64,000 bases of DNA. Origin: an uncultured Lachnospiraceae bacterium. GTDB lineage: Bacteria; Bacillota; Clostridia; Lachnospirales; Lachnospiraceae. The stretch covers positions 62,001-126,000 of the forward strand of contig CALWBQ010000034.1 of the NCBI GenBank assembly GCA_944376125.1, written 5' to 3'. A program made the translations under genes and the position numbers. Positions 1 through 9,960 of the stretch are shown piece after piece. The notes under the pieces were generated by a model. That model was not told the origin of the DNA, made no database searches, and was given only the letters and a program-made list of their open reading frames with translations. Position 1 is the stretch's first letter, and each line of letters opens with the position of its first letter.

Positions 1-2991
1 ATCATGGTGAGGCGGCGGAGAAATCAGGCTGACGCCCGGAGTTGAGTGGCGGGTCTTGGCAATCCAGGGATAAACCTTTCCTGCAGGAAGATGGCCGCCC
101 TCCCCAGGCTTAGCGCCCTGAGCCATCTTGATCTGGATCTCCTTAGCACTTACCAGATAGCGGCTAGTGACGCCGAACCGGCCGGAAGCCACCTGCTTGA
201 TGGCTGAAGAGCGATCGTGGTCTGTCCCCATAGAGTCCAGACGCTCCTCACTCTCACCGCCCTCTCCGGTATTGGACTTTCCGTGAATATGGTTCATGGC
301 AAGAGCCAGAGCCTCATGGGCCTCCTGGGAGATGGAGCCGTATGACATTGCTCCCGTCTTAAACCGGACCATGATAGACTCCTCGCTCTCTACCTGCTCC
401 AGAGGAATCCCTTTCTTGGGATATGCAAATTCCAGCAGGCTTCTGACATTTCCGCAGTTTTCCTGATCTGCCATCTCCGTGTATTTTTTAAACAGGCTGT
501 AATCCTTCTGCCAGGTGGATTTCTGGAGCAGATGAATGGTGTTGGGATTGTACCTGTGCTCTTCCCCGTCGCTTCTTGCCTTGTGGAAGCCTTCGCTGTC
601 CAGGGTCAGATCTGTAGAGAGCCCCAGAGGATCAAAGGCCCTGGAATGAAGGTCATCTGCCGCCTTTGCAATATCTTCCAAGGTGATCCCGCCGATTCTG
701 CTGGTTGTTCCGGTAAAGTACTGATCCACTACTTCCTCGGAGATGCCGATAGCCTCAAAAATCTGAGAGCCCTGATAGGACTGGACTGTGGAGATACCCA
801 TTTTAGAAGCAATCTTTACGATTCCGCTGAGGACAGCTTTATTATAGTCTTCCACTGCCGCATAGTAATCCTTGTCCAACATTCCGTCGTCTACCAGCTT
901 GCGGATCGTCTCCTGAGCCAGGTAGGGATTGACACCGCAGGCTCCGTAGCCTAAAAGCGTCGCAAAATCGTGGACTGTCCTAGCTTCCCCGGTCTCCAGA
1001 ATGATCGCCAGAGAAGTTTTCCTTCTAGTTCTGACCAGATACTGGTGAACCGCAGAGACTGCCAGCAGGGACGGAATCGCCACATGGTTCTCATCCACGC
1101 CCCGGTCAGACAGAATCAGGATATTGCACCCATCCCGGTACGCCTTATCCACTTCAACAAAAAGATTTTCGATAGCCCTCTTCAGCCGGGTGCTCTTGTA
1201 GTACAGAATCGGCACCGTCTCCGGGTGAAAACCAGGCTTATTCATATATTTGATCTTCAAAATATCTGTGCTGGTAAGGATCGGGTTGTTGATTTTCAGC
1301 ACCTGGCAGTTCTCTGGCTTTTCTTCCAAGAGATTGCCGTCCCGCCCGGCATAGACCGTGGTGCTGGTGACTACCTCTTCACGGATGGCATCGATAGGAG
1401 GGTTGGTTACCTGGGCAAACATCTGGCAGAAATAATGAGACAGCGGATGGTACTGATCCGACAGAGCTGCCAGAGGGGTATCTGCCCCCATAGCGCCTGT
1501 AGCCTCAGAGCCGTGGAGCGCCATATTGTAGATCACATCCCTGGTATCCTCATAGGTATATCCAAATGCCTTTTGAAGCCGTGCCAGGCTCTCATCGCTG
1601 TAGCGCTCCACGCTTTTATTGGGGATCGGCAGATCCTTCAGTTTGACCAGACCTCCATCCAGCCACTCGCCGTAAGGCTTCCTGGTGCTGTAATACCGCT
1701 TCAGCTCTTCATCCCGGTACAATTTCCCCAGCCGGGTATCGACCAGCAGCATCTTTCCAGGATGCAGCCGTTCCTTTACAATGATCTTTTCCTCCGGGAC
1801 GTCCAGAACCCCAACCTCAGAGGACAGGATCAGCATCCCATCGCTGGTAATGTAATATCTGGACGGGCGGAGGCCATTCCTGTCCAAAACTGCCCCCATC
1901 ACATCGCCGTCAGAAAAAAGAATGGACGCAGGGCCGTCCCAGGGCTCCATCATAGTGGCATAATACTGGTAAAAATCTCTTTCCTCCTGGGGCATAGCCT
2001 TGTTGTTGTCCCAGGGTTCCGGGATCGCGATCATCACTGCCAGAGGCAGATCCATACCATTCATCATCAAAAATTCCAAGGTATTGTCCAGCATAGCAGA
2101 ATCAGATCCGCCGCTGTGAATGACTGGGAGGACTCTGTGAAGATCCTCGCCAAGGCAAGAAGATTCCATCGTCTCCTCCCTGGCCAGCATCTTATCTGCA
2201 TTTCCCTTGATGGTATTGATTTCTCCGTTGTGGACAATCAGACGGTTGGGATGTGCCCTCTCCCAGCTTGGGTTTGTGTTCGTGCTGAATCTGGAATGAA
2301 CAATGGCAATGGCCGACTCATAATCCGGATCCATCAGATCTGCAAAAAAGGTTCTCAGCTGTCCGACCAAAAACATCCCTTTATAAACTACCGTGCGGCT
2401 GGACAGAGAAACCACATAGGTATTGTCATTGCTCTGTTCAAAAATACGTCTGGCAATGTAGAGCTTTCTGTCAAATTCCAGACCAGGCGCCACACCCTCT
2501 GGTTTTTTGATAAAAGCCTGCATGATATAGGGCATACATTCCCGCGCTTTGTGTCCCAAAACTTCCGGGCATACCGGAACTTTCCTCCAGCCCAGCAGTT
2601 CCATGCCTTCTTTCTCTACGATGATCTCGAACATTTTCCGGGCCTGGCCCCTCTTTAGCTCTTCCTGGGGGAAAAAGAACATTCCGACTCCGTATTCCCG
2701 CTCTCCGCCCAGGGCAATGCCCGCTTCTCGGCATACTTTGGAAAAGAATTTGTGAGAAATCTGCAGGAGGATGCCGACACCATCCCCAGTTTTCCCCTCC
2801 GCATCTTTTCCGGCCCTGTGCTCCAAATGTTCTACAATGTGCAGAGCCTGATCTACAGTGTCATGGCTTTTGATGCCTTTCATCTGGACCACGGCGCCGA
2901 TGCCGCAGTTATCGTGCTCAAATTCTGGCCGATAGAGTCCGCTGTTCTTTCCATATTTCCCGGAAGGCTGGTTCTGGATTTTCATTTTCAT
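1..2991 (-). CDS. gltB: Glutamate synthase large subunit (GOGAT alpha), C-terminus cut by the window edge
   Basis: Makes glutamate from glutamine and 2-oxoglutarate in the cytoplasm. The frame is open from 2991 to base 1, giving 997 residues of a protein usually near 1500. The N-terminal class II amidotransferase domain begins with [11 protein letters not shown], so Cys29 would be the nucleophile exposed after removal of a short propeptide. The central domain follows, and the last visible residues, [12 protein letters not shown], are a hallmark of the FMN-binding synthase domain. The ATG shares four bases (ATGA) with the pyrG stop, so the two are probably one transcript and translationally coupled. 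The missing part should hold the FMN and Fe-S sites and the structural C-terminal domain. The identification is secure; only the 3' end is missing. Confidence 0.96.
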   Translation of the reverse strand, partial: MKMKIQNQPSGKYGKNSGLYRPEFEHDNCGIGAVVQMKGIKSHDTVDQALHIVEHLEHRAGKDAEGKTGDGVGILLQISHKFFSKVCREAGIALGGEREYGVGMFFFPQEELKRGQARKMFEIIVEKEGMELLGWRKVPVCPEVLGHKARECMPYIMQAFIKKPEGVAPGLEFDRKLYIARRIFEQSNDNTYVVSLSSRTVVYKGMFLVGQLRTFFADLMDPDYESAIAIVHSRFSTNTNPSWERAHPNRLIVHNGEINTIKGNADKMLAREETMESSCLGEDLHRVLPVIHSGGSDSAMLDNTLEFLMMNGMDLPLAVMIAIPEPWDNNKAMPQEERDFYQYYATMMEPWDGPASILFSDGDVMGAVLDRNGLRPSRYYITSDGMLILSSEVGVLDVPEEKIIVKERLHPGKMLLVDTRLGKLYRDEELKRYYSTRKPYGEWLDGGLVKLKDLPIPNKSVERYSDESLARLQKAFGYTYEDTRDVIYNMALHGSEATGAMGADTPLAALSDQYHPLSHYFCQMFAQVTNPPIDAIREEVVTSTTVYAGRDGNLLEEKPENCQVLKINNPILTSTDILKIKYMNKPGFHPETVPILYYKSTRLKRAIENLFVEVDKAYRDGCNILILSDRGVDENHVAIPSLLAVSAVHQYLVRTRRKTSLAIILETGEARTVHDFATLLGYGACGVNPYLAQETIRKLVDDGMLDKDYYAAVEDYNKAVLSGIVKIASKMGISTVQSYQGSQIFEAIGISEEVVDQYFTGTTSRIGGITLEDIAKAADDLHSRAFDPLGLSTDLTLDSEGFHKARSDGEEHRYNPNTIHLLQKSTWQKDYSLFKKYTEMADQENCGNVRSLLEFAYPKKGIPLEQVESEESIMVRFKTGAMSYGSISQEAHEALALAMNHIHGKSNTGEGGESEERLDSMGTDHDRSSAIKQVASGRFGVTSRYLVSAKEIQIKMAQGAKPGEGGHLPAGKVYPWIAKTRHSTPGVSLISPPPHHD

Positions 2992-4613
2992 ATGGCTTCT
3001 CCCTTCTGTCTGTTTTTATACTCTTCCGCTGCCCTGACAAAGCCGGCAAAGAGCGGATGGGGACGGTTAGGTCTGGATTTAAATTCTGGATGGGCCTGAG
3101 TGGCAATAAAGAATGGGTGATCCTTCAGCTCCGCCATCTCCACGATCCGGCCGTCCGGCGACAAGCCTGACAGCACCATCCCGTGATCCTTCAAAACATT
3201 TCTATAATCGTTATTGACTTCATAGCGGTGTCTGTGACGTTCAAAAATTTCTTCTGTCCCGTACAATTCACGCGCTTTGCTTCCCTCTGCCAAAACACAG
3301 GGGTAGGCCCCCAGTCTGAGGGTTCCTCCGATATCTTCCAGCCCATTCTGCTCCGGCATCAGGGCAATTACTGGATGAAGAGTATCCGGCGCCAGTTCAA
3401 TGCTGTGGGCATCTGCATAGCCCACTACATCCCGGGCAAATTCTACAATAGCAAGCTGCATTCCAAGGCAGAGCCCCAGATAGGGCACCTTGTGAACTCT
3501 TGCATACTCGATAGCAGCAATTTTTCCTTCCGTTCCTCTGGTTCCAAAACCTCCAGGTACCAGGATTCCATCTACATCCTTCAGGATTTCCCCGGCATTT
3601 TCCCTTGTCACAGTCTCGGAATCCACCCATTTCATGCGAACCGCGCAGCGGTTTGCGATTCCTCCATGTTTTAAGGCTTCCACCACGCTCAGGTAGGCAT
3701 CGTGGAGCTGGATGTATTTTCCCACCAGGGCGATAGTCACTTCTGTCTCCGGCGTCTTCAGCGCTGCCACCATCTCTTCCCAATCCCGCAGATCTGGCTG
3801 GCGCTGCGGCAGCTTCAGACATTCCAGAACCACCTGGGCCAGATGTTCTTTTTCCATAGCCAGAGGAGCTTCATACAGATATTCTACATCCAAATTCTGG
3901 AGGACATGGCTGCTGGGAACATTGCAGAACAGGGCGATTTTGTCCTTGATCTCCTGCGTCAGCGGCTTTTCAGAGCGGCAGACCAAAATATCCGGCCAAA
4001 TTCCCATACCCTGAAGCTCCTTTACACTGGCCTGGGTCGGCTTTGTCTTCATCTCCCCTGATGCCTTCAAATAAGGGATCAGCGTCACATGAATCAGAAT
4101 AGCATTTTCATGGCCTACATCATGCTGAAACTGGCGGATGGCCTCTAAAAACGGCTGGCTCTCAATATCGCCTACCGTTCCCCCCACCTCAATGATAGCA
4201 ATCCGGTCCTCATCCGGCGTCTTTCCCCGGTAAAACCGGCTTTTAATCTCATTGGTAATATGGGGAATCACCTGAACGGTTCCGCCATTGTAGTCTCCAT
4301 GGCGTTCCTTTTGGAGGACACTCCAGTACACCTTCCCGGTGGTAACATTGGAATTCCGGTCCAGGCTCTCATCGATAAATCTCTCGTAATGGCCCAGATC
4401 CAGGTCTGTCTCCGTCCCGTCATCCGTCACAAAAACTTCCCCGTGCTGAATTGGATTCATCGTACCGGGATCTACGTTAATATAGGGGTCAAACTTCTGC
4501 ATGGTAACACTGTATCCCCTTGCTTTTAAAAGTCTTCCCAGGGATGCCGCGGTAATTCCTTTTCCCAGACCGGACACCACGCCGCCTGTCACAAATACGT
4601 ATTTCACTGCCAT
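2988..4613 (-). CDS. pyrG: CTP synthase (glutamine-hydrolysing)
   Basis: Converts UTP to CTP using ATP and ammonia from glutamine. At 541 residues it is the family's normal length. The N-terminal synthetase domain opens with [16 protein letters not shown] (P-loop). The C-terminal class I amidotransferase domain has the nucleophile Cys near residue 380 in YLGLCLGMQ and the His-Pro-Glu partner in [11 protein letters not shown] chose the ATG at 4613 because GGAGGG sits 7 bases upstream; the open frame extends five codons further to a TTG that overlaps this ribosome binding site. It is the first gene of a pyrG-gltB unit and overlaps gltB by 4 bases. A promoter and an intrinsic terminator lie ahead of it, suggesting attenuation. 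Confidence 0.97.
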   Translation of the reverse strand: MAVKYVFVTGGVVSGLGKGITAASLGRLLKARGYSVTMQKFDPYINVDPGTMNPIQHGEVFVTDDGTETDLDLGHYERFIDESLDRNSNVTTGKVYWSVLQKERHGDYNGGTVQVIPHITNEIKSRFYRGKTPDEDRIAIIEVGGTVGDIESQPFLEAIRQFQHDVGHENAILIHVTLIPYLKASGEMKTKPTQASVKELQGMGIWPDILVCRSEKPLTQEIKDKIALFCNVPSSHVLQNLDVEYLYEAPLAMEKEHLAQVVLECLKLPQRQPDLRDWEEMVAALKTPETEVTIALVGKYIQLHDAYLSVVEALKHGGIANRCAVRMKWVDSETVTRENAGEILKDVDGILVPGGFGTRGTEGKIAAIEYARVHKVPYLGLCLGMQLAIVEFARDVVGYADAHSIELAPDTLHPVIALMPEQNGLEDIGGTLRLGAYPCVLAEGSKARELYGTEEIFERHRHRYEVNNDYRNVLKDHGMVLSGLSPDGRIVEMAELKDHPFFIATQAHPEFKSRPNRPHPLFAGFVRAAEEYKNRQKGEAI

Positions 4614-4741
4614 AACTTTTCCCTCCAAAATTGATCAATCAAGAAGCCTGCCCCGCAGGACTAGGCCGCACCAACGGCATTGGCCCGCCGCAGGGCGTTA
4701 TCTGCGGAGCATTTTTTTCATAGGGAACGCTCTTTCCTATG

Positions 4742-4781
4742 AAAAAAAGCGTCAGCATGCTCTTTGAAAAGCATCTGACGC
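4742..4781 (-). terminator. Intrinsic terminator inside the pyrG-gltB leader (putative attenuator)
   Basis: Read on the minus strand, GCGTCAG-ATGCT pairs with AGCAT-(one bulged base)-CTGACGC and is followed directly by seven T. It lies between the pyrG promoter (4824-4852) and the pyrG start, with no gene upstream on this strand, so it should act as an attenuator. Immediately downstream a second perfect 13-bp hairpin (4712-4724 with 4736-4748) uses the T-tract itself as one arm, so the two structures compete. The controlling signal is not visible. Confidence 0.7.
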
Positions 4782-4823
4782 CATTGTCCGAATCATATTT
4801 TATAATTTGAAATTCAAGTCTAA

Positions 4824-4852
4824 ACTATACTACGGTTTTTTTCATTTGTAAA
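4824..4852 (-). promoter_or_regulatory. Sigma-A type promoter of pyrG-gltB
   Basis: On the minus strand TTTACA (4847-4852) and TATAGT (4824-4829) are separated by 17 bases. Transcription would start near 4817, leaving a leader of about 200 bases. No G-run lies at the predicted start, so the slippage mechanism known for Bacillus pyrG is not evident. Confidence 0.65.
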
Positions 4853-4876
4853 GTGAAATTTTTCTGCAAAAAACTA

Positions 4877-4904
4877 TTGACAAGAAAAAAGTTTGGTGTA
4901 TAAT
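4877..4904 (+). promoter_or_regulatory. Sigma-A type promoter of glnA-purF
   Basis: TTGACA (4877-4882) and TATAAT (4899-4904) are both perfect consensus hexamers with a 16-base spacer. The start point should lie near 4911, just at the base of the first leader hairpin. So strong a core promoter fits control exerted later, by termination in the leader. Confidence 0.8.
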
Positions 4905-4913
4905 ACTGCCCAT

Positions 4914-4959
4914 AAGCAAGGTCGCTTGGAACATGGAGTTCCTGCCCCTTGCTTTTTTT
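4914..4959 (+). promoter_or_regulatory. ANTAR-like two-hairpin leader and terminator upstream of glnA
   Basis: Hairpin P1 is AAGC/GCTT (4914-4927) with a six-base loop AAGGTC; hairpin P2 is GGAAC/GTTCC (4928-4942) with loop ATGGA. Both loops have A at position 1 and G at position 4, the signature of RNAs bound by ANTAR antiterminators. A third, exclusive structure pairs AAGCAAGG (4914-4921) with CCTTGCTT (4947-4954) and runs into a seven-T tract, forming an intrinsic terminator. Stabilising P1 would therefore prevent termination. The P2 loop is five bases, not the canonical six. No ANTAR protein is encoded in the window. Known: the ANTAR loop rule. Inference: its use here. Confidence 0.6.
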
Positions 4960-5078
4960 GTTTCGCAGGGAAGTGCTCCCTAACAACCTTTGGCTTTCCT
5001 GCCGAAGCAAATAACCCTCCGGGGAGGCTCTGCTGAGTCTCCCCGTCTCAAGATCAGCAACAGAAAGGAGTTTCCCCT

Positions 5079-7178
5079 ATGAGCAAAAACATTCCTGAAC
5101 TTTACGGAAGCCTGGTCTTTAACGATAAGATCATGCGTAATAAGCTGCCAAAAGACGTCTACAACGCCCTCCAGAAAACTATCCAGACGGGTACCCACCT
5201 GGAGCTTGACGTAGCAAACGCTGTGGCCGTTGCTATGAAAGAATGGGCTGTAGAAAATGGGGCTACCCATTTTACTCACTGGTTCCAGCCCATGACCGGC
5301 ATTACAGCAGAAAAGCATGACAGTTTCATCACCCCCACCGGAGGCGGAGAGATTATTATGGACTTTTCCGGAAAAGAGCTGGTAAAGGGCGAACCAGACG
5401 CCTCCAGCTTCCCTTCCGGCGGTCTGCGGGCTACCTTCGAGGCCAGAGGCTACACAGCCTGGGATCCTACTTCTTACGCATTTATTAAGGACCAGACTCT
5501 GTATATTCCCACTGCTTTCTGCTCCTACACCGGGGAAGCTCTGGATAAAAAGACGCCGCTCCTCCGCTCTATGGAAGCACTCAATAAAGAAGCCACACGG
5601 CTGCTGCATATTTTGGGCCACGATGAGGTAAAAAGCGTCAATACAACCGTAGGGCCTGAGCAGGAATATTTCCTGATCGACAAAGCCCTGTACCGGGCAA
5701 GGAAAGATCTGGTATTCTGCGGCAGAACCCTGATCGGCGCCGCGCCGCCAAAGGGCCAGGAAATGGAAGATCACTATTTCGGCGTTCTGAAGCCCAGAGT
5801 ATCTGCCTACATGCACGAGCTGGATGAAGAGCTGTGGAAGCTGGGTGTTCCCGCAAAAACTAAGCACAATGAGGTAGCTCCTGCCCAGCACGAACTGGCT
5901 CCGGTTTATGATACCACCAATGTAGCTGTTGACCACAATCAGCTTACCATGGAAATGATGAAAAAAGTAGCTGATAAGCATGATCTGGCCTGCCTGATCC
6001 ATGAGAAGCCTTTTGAAGGCATCAATGGCAGCGGCAAACACAACAACTGGTCTATCAGTACGGACACGGGCCTAAACCTGTTAGATCCCGGCAAAAATCC
6101 AGGCAGCAACCTGGTATTTCTGGTATTCCTCACCGCTGTCATCAAAGCTGTAGATGAGTATGCTGACCTGATGCGCATCTCTGTTGCCAGTGCCGGAAAC
6201 GATCACCGTCTGGGAGCCAATGAAGCTCCGCCGGCTATTGTGTCAATATTCCTTGGCGATGAGATCAACCGGGTCGTTGAATCTCTGGAACAAGATTCTG
6301 AATTCCACAACCATGCTCAAGTGCAGATGGAGACAGGCGCCCATGTCCTTCCTCACTTTATGAAGGATAATACAGACCGGAACCGCACTTCACCTTTTGC
6401 TTTTACCGGAAATAAGTTTGAGTTCCGTATGCCTGGTTCCTCTCTCTCTGTGGCTGGCCCCAACATTGTCCTGAATACCGCGGTCGCTGAGGAGGTTCGC
6501 CAGTTTGCTGATGCTCTGGAAGGAACGCCGTCTGAGGATATGGAGAAGGCTGTTCGCAAGCTGTTAAAGAAAGCCATCTCTGATCACAAACGGATTATCT
6601 TCAACGGCAACGGATATACCGATGAATGGGTTGAAGAGGCAAAACGCCGCGGGCTGTACAACCTGAAGGCTCTTCCTGATGCTATGCCCTATTTTATCGC
6701 TCCCAAAAATGTGGAGCTGTTTACGAAGCATCACATTTTTACAGAGGGTGAGATTCACGCCCGGTATGATATTTTGCTGGAAAACTACAGCAAAGCGATT
6801 CATGTGGAATCCAAAACCATGGTGGAAATGCTTCAGAAAGACCTGATGCCCCCGCTTCTGGCCTTTACCGGAGACACTGCCCAGGCTGCTGCCCAGAAGA
6901 AAGCCTTTGCACCTTCTATCTCTACGGCATCTGAAGAAAAACTGGTGGCTGAGCTCTCTTCTCTGTATGATACCCTTGCAGCGGGTGTTGAAAAGCTGGC
7001 GGCTGATACCGCTCAGGCAGAACATATCTCCGATCCGCTGGAGGCTGCAATCTATTACTGCCGCACTGTCCTGGAGCAGATGAATACTTTGCGGGTGTCA
7101 GCAGACAAGGCGGAATCTTTGATTCCAGATACTTATCTGCCTTATCCTACCTACGATGAACTGCTTTTCTCAGTATAA
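5079..7178 (+). CDS. glnA: Type III glutamine synthetase (GlnN family)
   Basis: Makes glutamine from glutamate, ammonia and ATP. The 699-residue length and motifs PTGGGEIIMDF (about 87-97), KHNEVAPAQHELAP (about 262-275), GSGKHNNWS (about 320) and NDHRLGANEAPPAI (about 375) identify the long type III class typical of Bacteroides and Clostridia, not the 450-residue type I enzyme. The ATG follows AAAGGAG by 8 bases. purF begins 29 bases after the stop on the same strand, so the two are likely co-transcribed. Expression is probably governed by the leader terminator at 4914-4959. Confidence 0.96.
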   Translation: MSKNIPELYGSLVFNDKIMRNKLPKDVYNALQKTIQTGTHLELDVANAVAVAMKEWAVENGATHFTHWFQPMTGITAEKHDSFITPTGGGEIIMDFSGKELVKGEPDASSFPSGGLRATFEARGYTAWDPTSYAFIKDQTLYIPTAFCSYTGEALDKKTPLLRSMEALNKEATRLLHILGHDEVKSVNTTVGPEQEYFLIDKALYRARKDLVFCGRTLIGAAPPKGQEMEDHYFGVLKPRVSAYMHELDEELWKLGVPAKTKHNEVAPAQHELAPVYDTTNVAVDHNQLTMEMMKKVADKHDLACLIHEKPFEGINGSGKHNNWSISTDTGLNLLDPGKNPGSNLVFLVFLTAVIKAVDEYADLMRISVASAGNDHRLGANEAPPAIVSIFLGDEINRVVESLEQDSEFHNHAQVQMETGAHVLPHFMKDNTDRNRTSPFAFTGNKFEFRMPGSSLSVAGPNIVLNTAVAEEVRQFADALEGTPSEDMEKAVRKLLKKAISDHKRIIFNGNGYTDEWVEEAKRRGLYNLKALPDAMPYFIAPKNVELFTKHHIFTEGEIHARYDILLENYSKAIHVESKTMVEMLQKDLMPPLLAFTGDTAQAAAQKKAFAPSISTASEEKLVAELSSLYDTLAAGVEKLAADTAQAEHISDPLEAAIYYCRTVLEQMNTLRVSADKAESLIPDTYLPYPTYDELLFSV

Positions 7179-7207
7179 TGGCGGCTGACAGAAAGGGATT
7201 TTGATCC

Positions 7208-8650
7208 ATGATAGACCAATCTTTTGATAATGACCCTGCTTTTGCCGATGATAAGCCCAGGGAAGAATGCGGCGTCTTTGGCATCTACGATCTGGACGGC
7301 GGCGAAACCGCCGAAACTATCTGCTGCGGGCTCATGGCTCTCCAACATAGAGGCCAGGAGTCCTGCGGCATCGCCGTTTCCGACACTTCCGGCCCCCGCC
7401 GCAATACATGTTTTCATAAAGGTCTCGGACTGGTCTCTGAGGTCTTCAAGTCGGAAACTCTGTCAAAACTCCACGGGAACCTGGGCATCGGCCATGTCCG
7501 TTATGCCACCTCCGGTTCTACCACAGCGGAAAATGCACAGCCGCTGGTTCTGAACTATGTCAAAGGAACCATCACTCTGGCCCACAACGGAAATCTGGTC
7601 AATGCCGCTGCGCTCAGAAGAGAAATGGAATACACCGGCGCTATCTTCCACACAACCGTTGACTCGGAGGTGATCGCCTTCCAGATTGCCCGGGAACGGC
7701 TGTCTGCTCCCACTGCAGAGGAAGCTGTGCGCCGGGCGGCTTCCAAGCTCCACGGTGCCTACGCCCTGGTCATCACCAGTCCCAGGAAACTTATCGGAGT
7801 TCGGGATCCCTACGGCCTGAAGCCTCTGTGCCTGGGACGCCGCGGGCATGCCTGGATCCTGGCATCAGAGAGCTGTGCGCTCTCTTCCGTGGGGGCTGAA
7901 TTCATCCGGGATATTCTTCCCGGTGAGATTGTCACAATTACAAAAGACGGTGTGTCTTCCTCCTTCATTTCCTCCTTAGGAGCCAGGGCACACTGTGCTT
8001 TTGAATATATCTACTTTGCCCGGCTGGACAGCACCATAGATGGGGTCAATGTCTACGAGGCCAGAACCCGTGCAGGAGCCTGTCTGGCAAAAGCCTGTCC
8101 AGCTGCGGCAGACCTTGTGGCCGGTGTCCCGGAATCCGGGATCCCGGCGGCTCAAGGTTATGCCAAGGCCCTCGGAATTCCGTTTGGAACAGTCTTTTAT
8201 AAAAACAGCTATGTGGGCCGAACCTTTATCAAACCCAGTCAGGCTGAGAGGGAAAACAGTGTAAGGCTGAAGCTGAGTGTGCTGAAATCTGTGGCGGAAG
8301 GCAAACGCATCGTGCTGGTAGACGATTCCATTGTCCGTGGGACGACCATGGCAAATTTGATCTCAATGCTGAAACAGGCGGGTGCAAAATCCGTCCATGT
8401 ACGAATCTCGTCCCCGCCTTTTTTATATCCATGCTATTTTGGAACCGATGTTCCTACTGGAGGCCAGCTGATCGCCTCGTCTCACTCCAGCGATGAAATC
8501 TGCCGGATGATCGGAGCCGATTCTCTGGGCTATCTCCCTCTGGAAAGCCTTTCGGAGATGGCAGGCGGCCTCCCTCTGTGCTGCGCCTGTTTTGATGGCC
8601 GCTATCCAATGGAAGTCCCCAGGCAAAATATCCGGAACATTCTGGAATGA
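7208..8650 (+). CDS. purF: Amidophosphoribosyltransferase
   Basis: Catalyses the first committed step of purine synthesis, PRPP plus glutamine to phosphoribosylamine. The N-terminal Ntn amidotransferase starts with EECGVFGIYD after a propeptide of about 20 residues, so Cys21 is the expected mature N-terminal nucleophile. The PRPP-binding motif IVLVDDSIVRGTT lies near residue 365. Cysteines in AHCAFEY, PCYFGTD and LCCACFDG match the [4Fe-4S] ligands of the Bacillus-type enzyme. Length (480) is normal. It follows glnA by 29 bases; pairing a glutamine maker with a glutamine user is suggestive. It is usually found in a pur operon, which is absent here. Confidence 0.95.
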   Translation: MIDQSFDNDPAFADDKPREECGVFGIYDLDGGETAETICCGLMALQHRGQESCGIAVSDTSGPRRNTCFHKGLGLVSEVFKSETLSKLHGNLGIGHVRYATSGSTTAENAQPLVLNYVKGTITLAHNGNLVNAAALRREMEYTGAIFHTTVDSEVIAFQIARERLSAPTAEEAVRRAASKLHGAYALVITSPRKLIGVRDPYGLKPLCLGRRGHAWILASESCALSSVGAEFIRDILPGEIVTITKDGVSSSFISSLGARAHCAFEYIYFARLDSTIDGVNVYEARTRAGACLAKACPAAADLVAGVPESGIPAAQGYAKALGIPFGTVFYKNSYVGRTFIKPSQAERENSVRLKLSVLKSVAEGKRIVLVDDSIVRGTTMANLISMLKQAGAKSVHVRISSPPFLYPCYFGTDVPTGGQLIASSHSSDEICRMIGADSLGYLPLESLSEMAGGLPLCCACFDGRYPMEVPRQNIRNILE

Positions 8651-8690
8651 TTCCATAACAATCCAGATCCCCGCAGAATCTTTCCGCTCA

Positions 8691-9920
8691 TCACTCCTGC
8701 TGTCCCAGCAGCCTGGCCAGGGAAGGCTGAATGTGGAGAAATTCCATGATCTCTTTCAGCTCTCTCTCATTGTGCTTTGGCCTGCCTTGATAGACAGCCC
8801 GGATCAGAAGGTTCTTAGGTGTGTGCTCCATATCAATAAATTCTAATATCTGGGTTCGGTAGCCCCTCTGTTCCAAAAGCTCTGCTCTCAGGGCATCAGT
8901 ATAGAGGGCTGCCATCCGTTCTTTTATGATACCATATTGGAAGACCGGCTCAAGCAGCCGGTTTTTCATCTGTCTGTTTAATTCATGCTGGCAGCAGGGG
9001 ACGGAAAGAATTACGCTGGCTCCCCAGCGCACCGCCTTGTCCAGCGCATAATCTGTAGCCGTATCACATGCGTGGAGGGTCACGACCATATCCACATGGT
9101 TCTCCCCCTCATATCCGGCAATATCGCCGCAGGCGAAATCCAGGCCATCCTCATAGCCATATTTGCGGCTCAGACGGCTGCAGTGCTCTATCACATCTCT
9201 CTTTAAATCCAGCCCTGTTATCCTGACTGGATACCCCATCTTCTCTTTCAGGTAATAATACATGGCAAAGGTCAGATAAGATTTCCCGCATCCGAAATCA
9301 ATGATCCTGTTTTCCCGGCTTTTGTCCAGCTTTGGCAGTACATCTTCAATAAATTCCAGAAACCGGTTGATCTGGCGGAACTTATCGTACCGGGATCGCA
9401 CAACTCTTCCCTCCGGCGTCATAACGCCCAAATCTACCAGGAAAGGAACTGGAATCCCCTCCTCCAGGATATAGCGTTTCTGGCGGTTATGGGCCAGATG
9501 CCCTAATTTTTCTCGGCTCTCTGATGGCTTCCATGCCGCTTCCAGAGATTCCCCCTTTACGCCTGCTTCCGCACCGCCTAAATCTGTCCCCGGCACCTGT
9601 TTTTTTACTTTCACAGTCATCTTTCCCTTTTTGCTGACCAAGGCATGGGCAGAGCCCAGGGAGGACGACAATTCCATCTGTTTAAACTGATCTCTCAACG
9701 CATTTTCAATATAAAGGGCAGCCTGATCCCGATCCATATTTTTGTGAAAGGCTTGCTTTTCTGTAAATTCCTCTGCCTGGAAATACAATTTTCCCTTTAT
9801 CGCCACAGGGCGGAGCTGCACCTTGACCACCCCGCCTTTTTGTCTGGGATTGCTGAGGATTGCACCGTTCAGATTCTCATTTAAAAACCGCTCTAAAACA
9901 GCGGAAAGCTCTTCCTTCAT
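8691..9920 (-). CDS. Class I SAM-dependent methyltransferase, substrate unknown
   Basis: The C-terminal half is a Rossmann methyltransferase: IIDFGCGKSYLTF is motif I, followed by ITGLDLKRDVI and VVTLHACDTATDYAL, then a cysteine pair in SVPCCQHEL. This pattern matches the Methyltransf_32-like family (relatives of GSTCD); the substrate is not known to me, with RNA or protein as guesses. The N-terminal 170 residues are less conserved and may bind substrate. I start it at the ATG at 9920 (AGAGGAG six bases upstream), giving 409 residues; the frame extends upstream only into repeat DNA. It converges on purF with 40 bases between. Confidence 0.8.
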   Translation of the reverse strand: MKEELSAVLERFLNENLNGAILSNPRQKGGVVKVQLRPVAIKGKLYFQAEEFTEKQAFHKNMDRDQAALYIENALRDQFKQMELSSSLGSAHALVSKKGKMTVKVKKQVPGTDLGGAEAGVKGESLEAAWKPSESREKLGHLAHNRQKRYILEEGIPVPFLVDLGVMTPEGRVVRSRYDKFRQINRFLEFIEDVLPKLDKSRENRIIDFGCGKSYLTFAMYYYLKEKMGYPVRITGLDLKRDVIEHCSRLSRKYGYEDGLDFACGDIAGYEGENHVDMVVTLHACDTATDYALDKAVRWGASVILSVPCCQHELNRQMKNRLLEPVFQYGIIKERMAALYTDALRAELLEQRGYRTQILEFIDMEHTPKNLLIRAVYQGRPKHNERELKEIMEFLHIQPSLARLLGQQE

Positions 9921-9960
9921 CTCGTCTCCTCTGATTTCGCCTGACTCTAAATGAAATTTT

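Larger units (their letters stand above)
4614..5078. other. 465-bp divergent control region between pyrG and glnA
   Basis: No gene is supported here. It holds the pyrG promoter and attenuator on the minus strand and the glnA promoter and ANTAR-like leader on the plus strand. Further structure on the minus-strand side includes CCGCAG/CTGCGG around 4690-4709 and the palindrome TTGATTGATCAA near 4630. On the plus-strand side GGGGAG pairs with CTCCCC (about 5020-5044) just before the glnA ribosome binding site. Confidence 0.7.

Noticed and set aside
970-2658. Long 562-codon open frame on the plus strand
   Set aside because: It is the antisense of gltB, whose translation matches glutamate synthase throughout; the plus-strand product resembles no protein and lacks a ribosome binding site.
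4817-4852. CTP-sensing slippage control of pyrG as in Bacillus
   Set aside because: No G-run or matching pyrimidine tract is found at the predicted start of transcription.
4980-6041. 353-codon minus-strand open frame
   Set aside because: Antisense to type III glnA; its sequence is a complement artefact.
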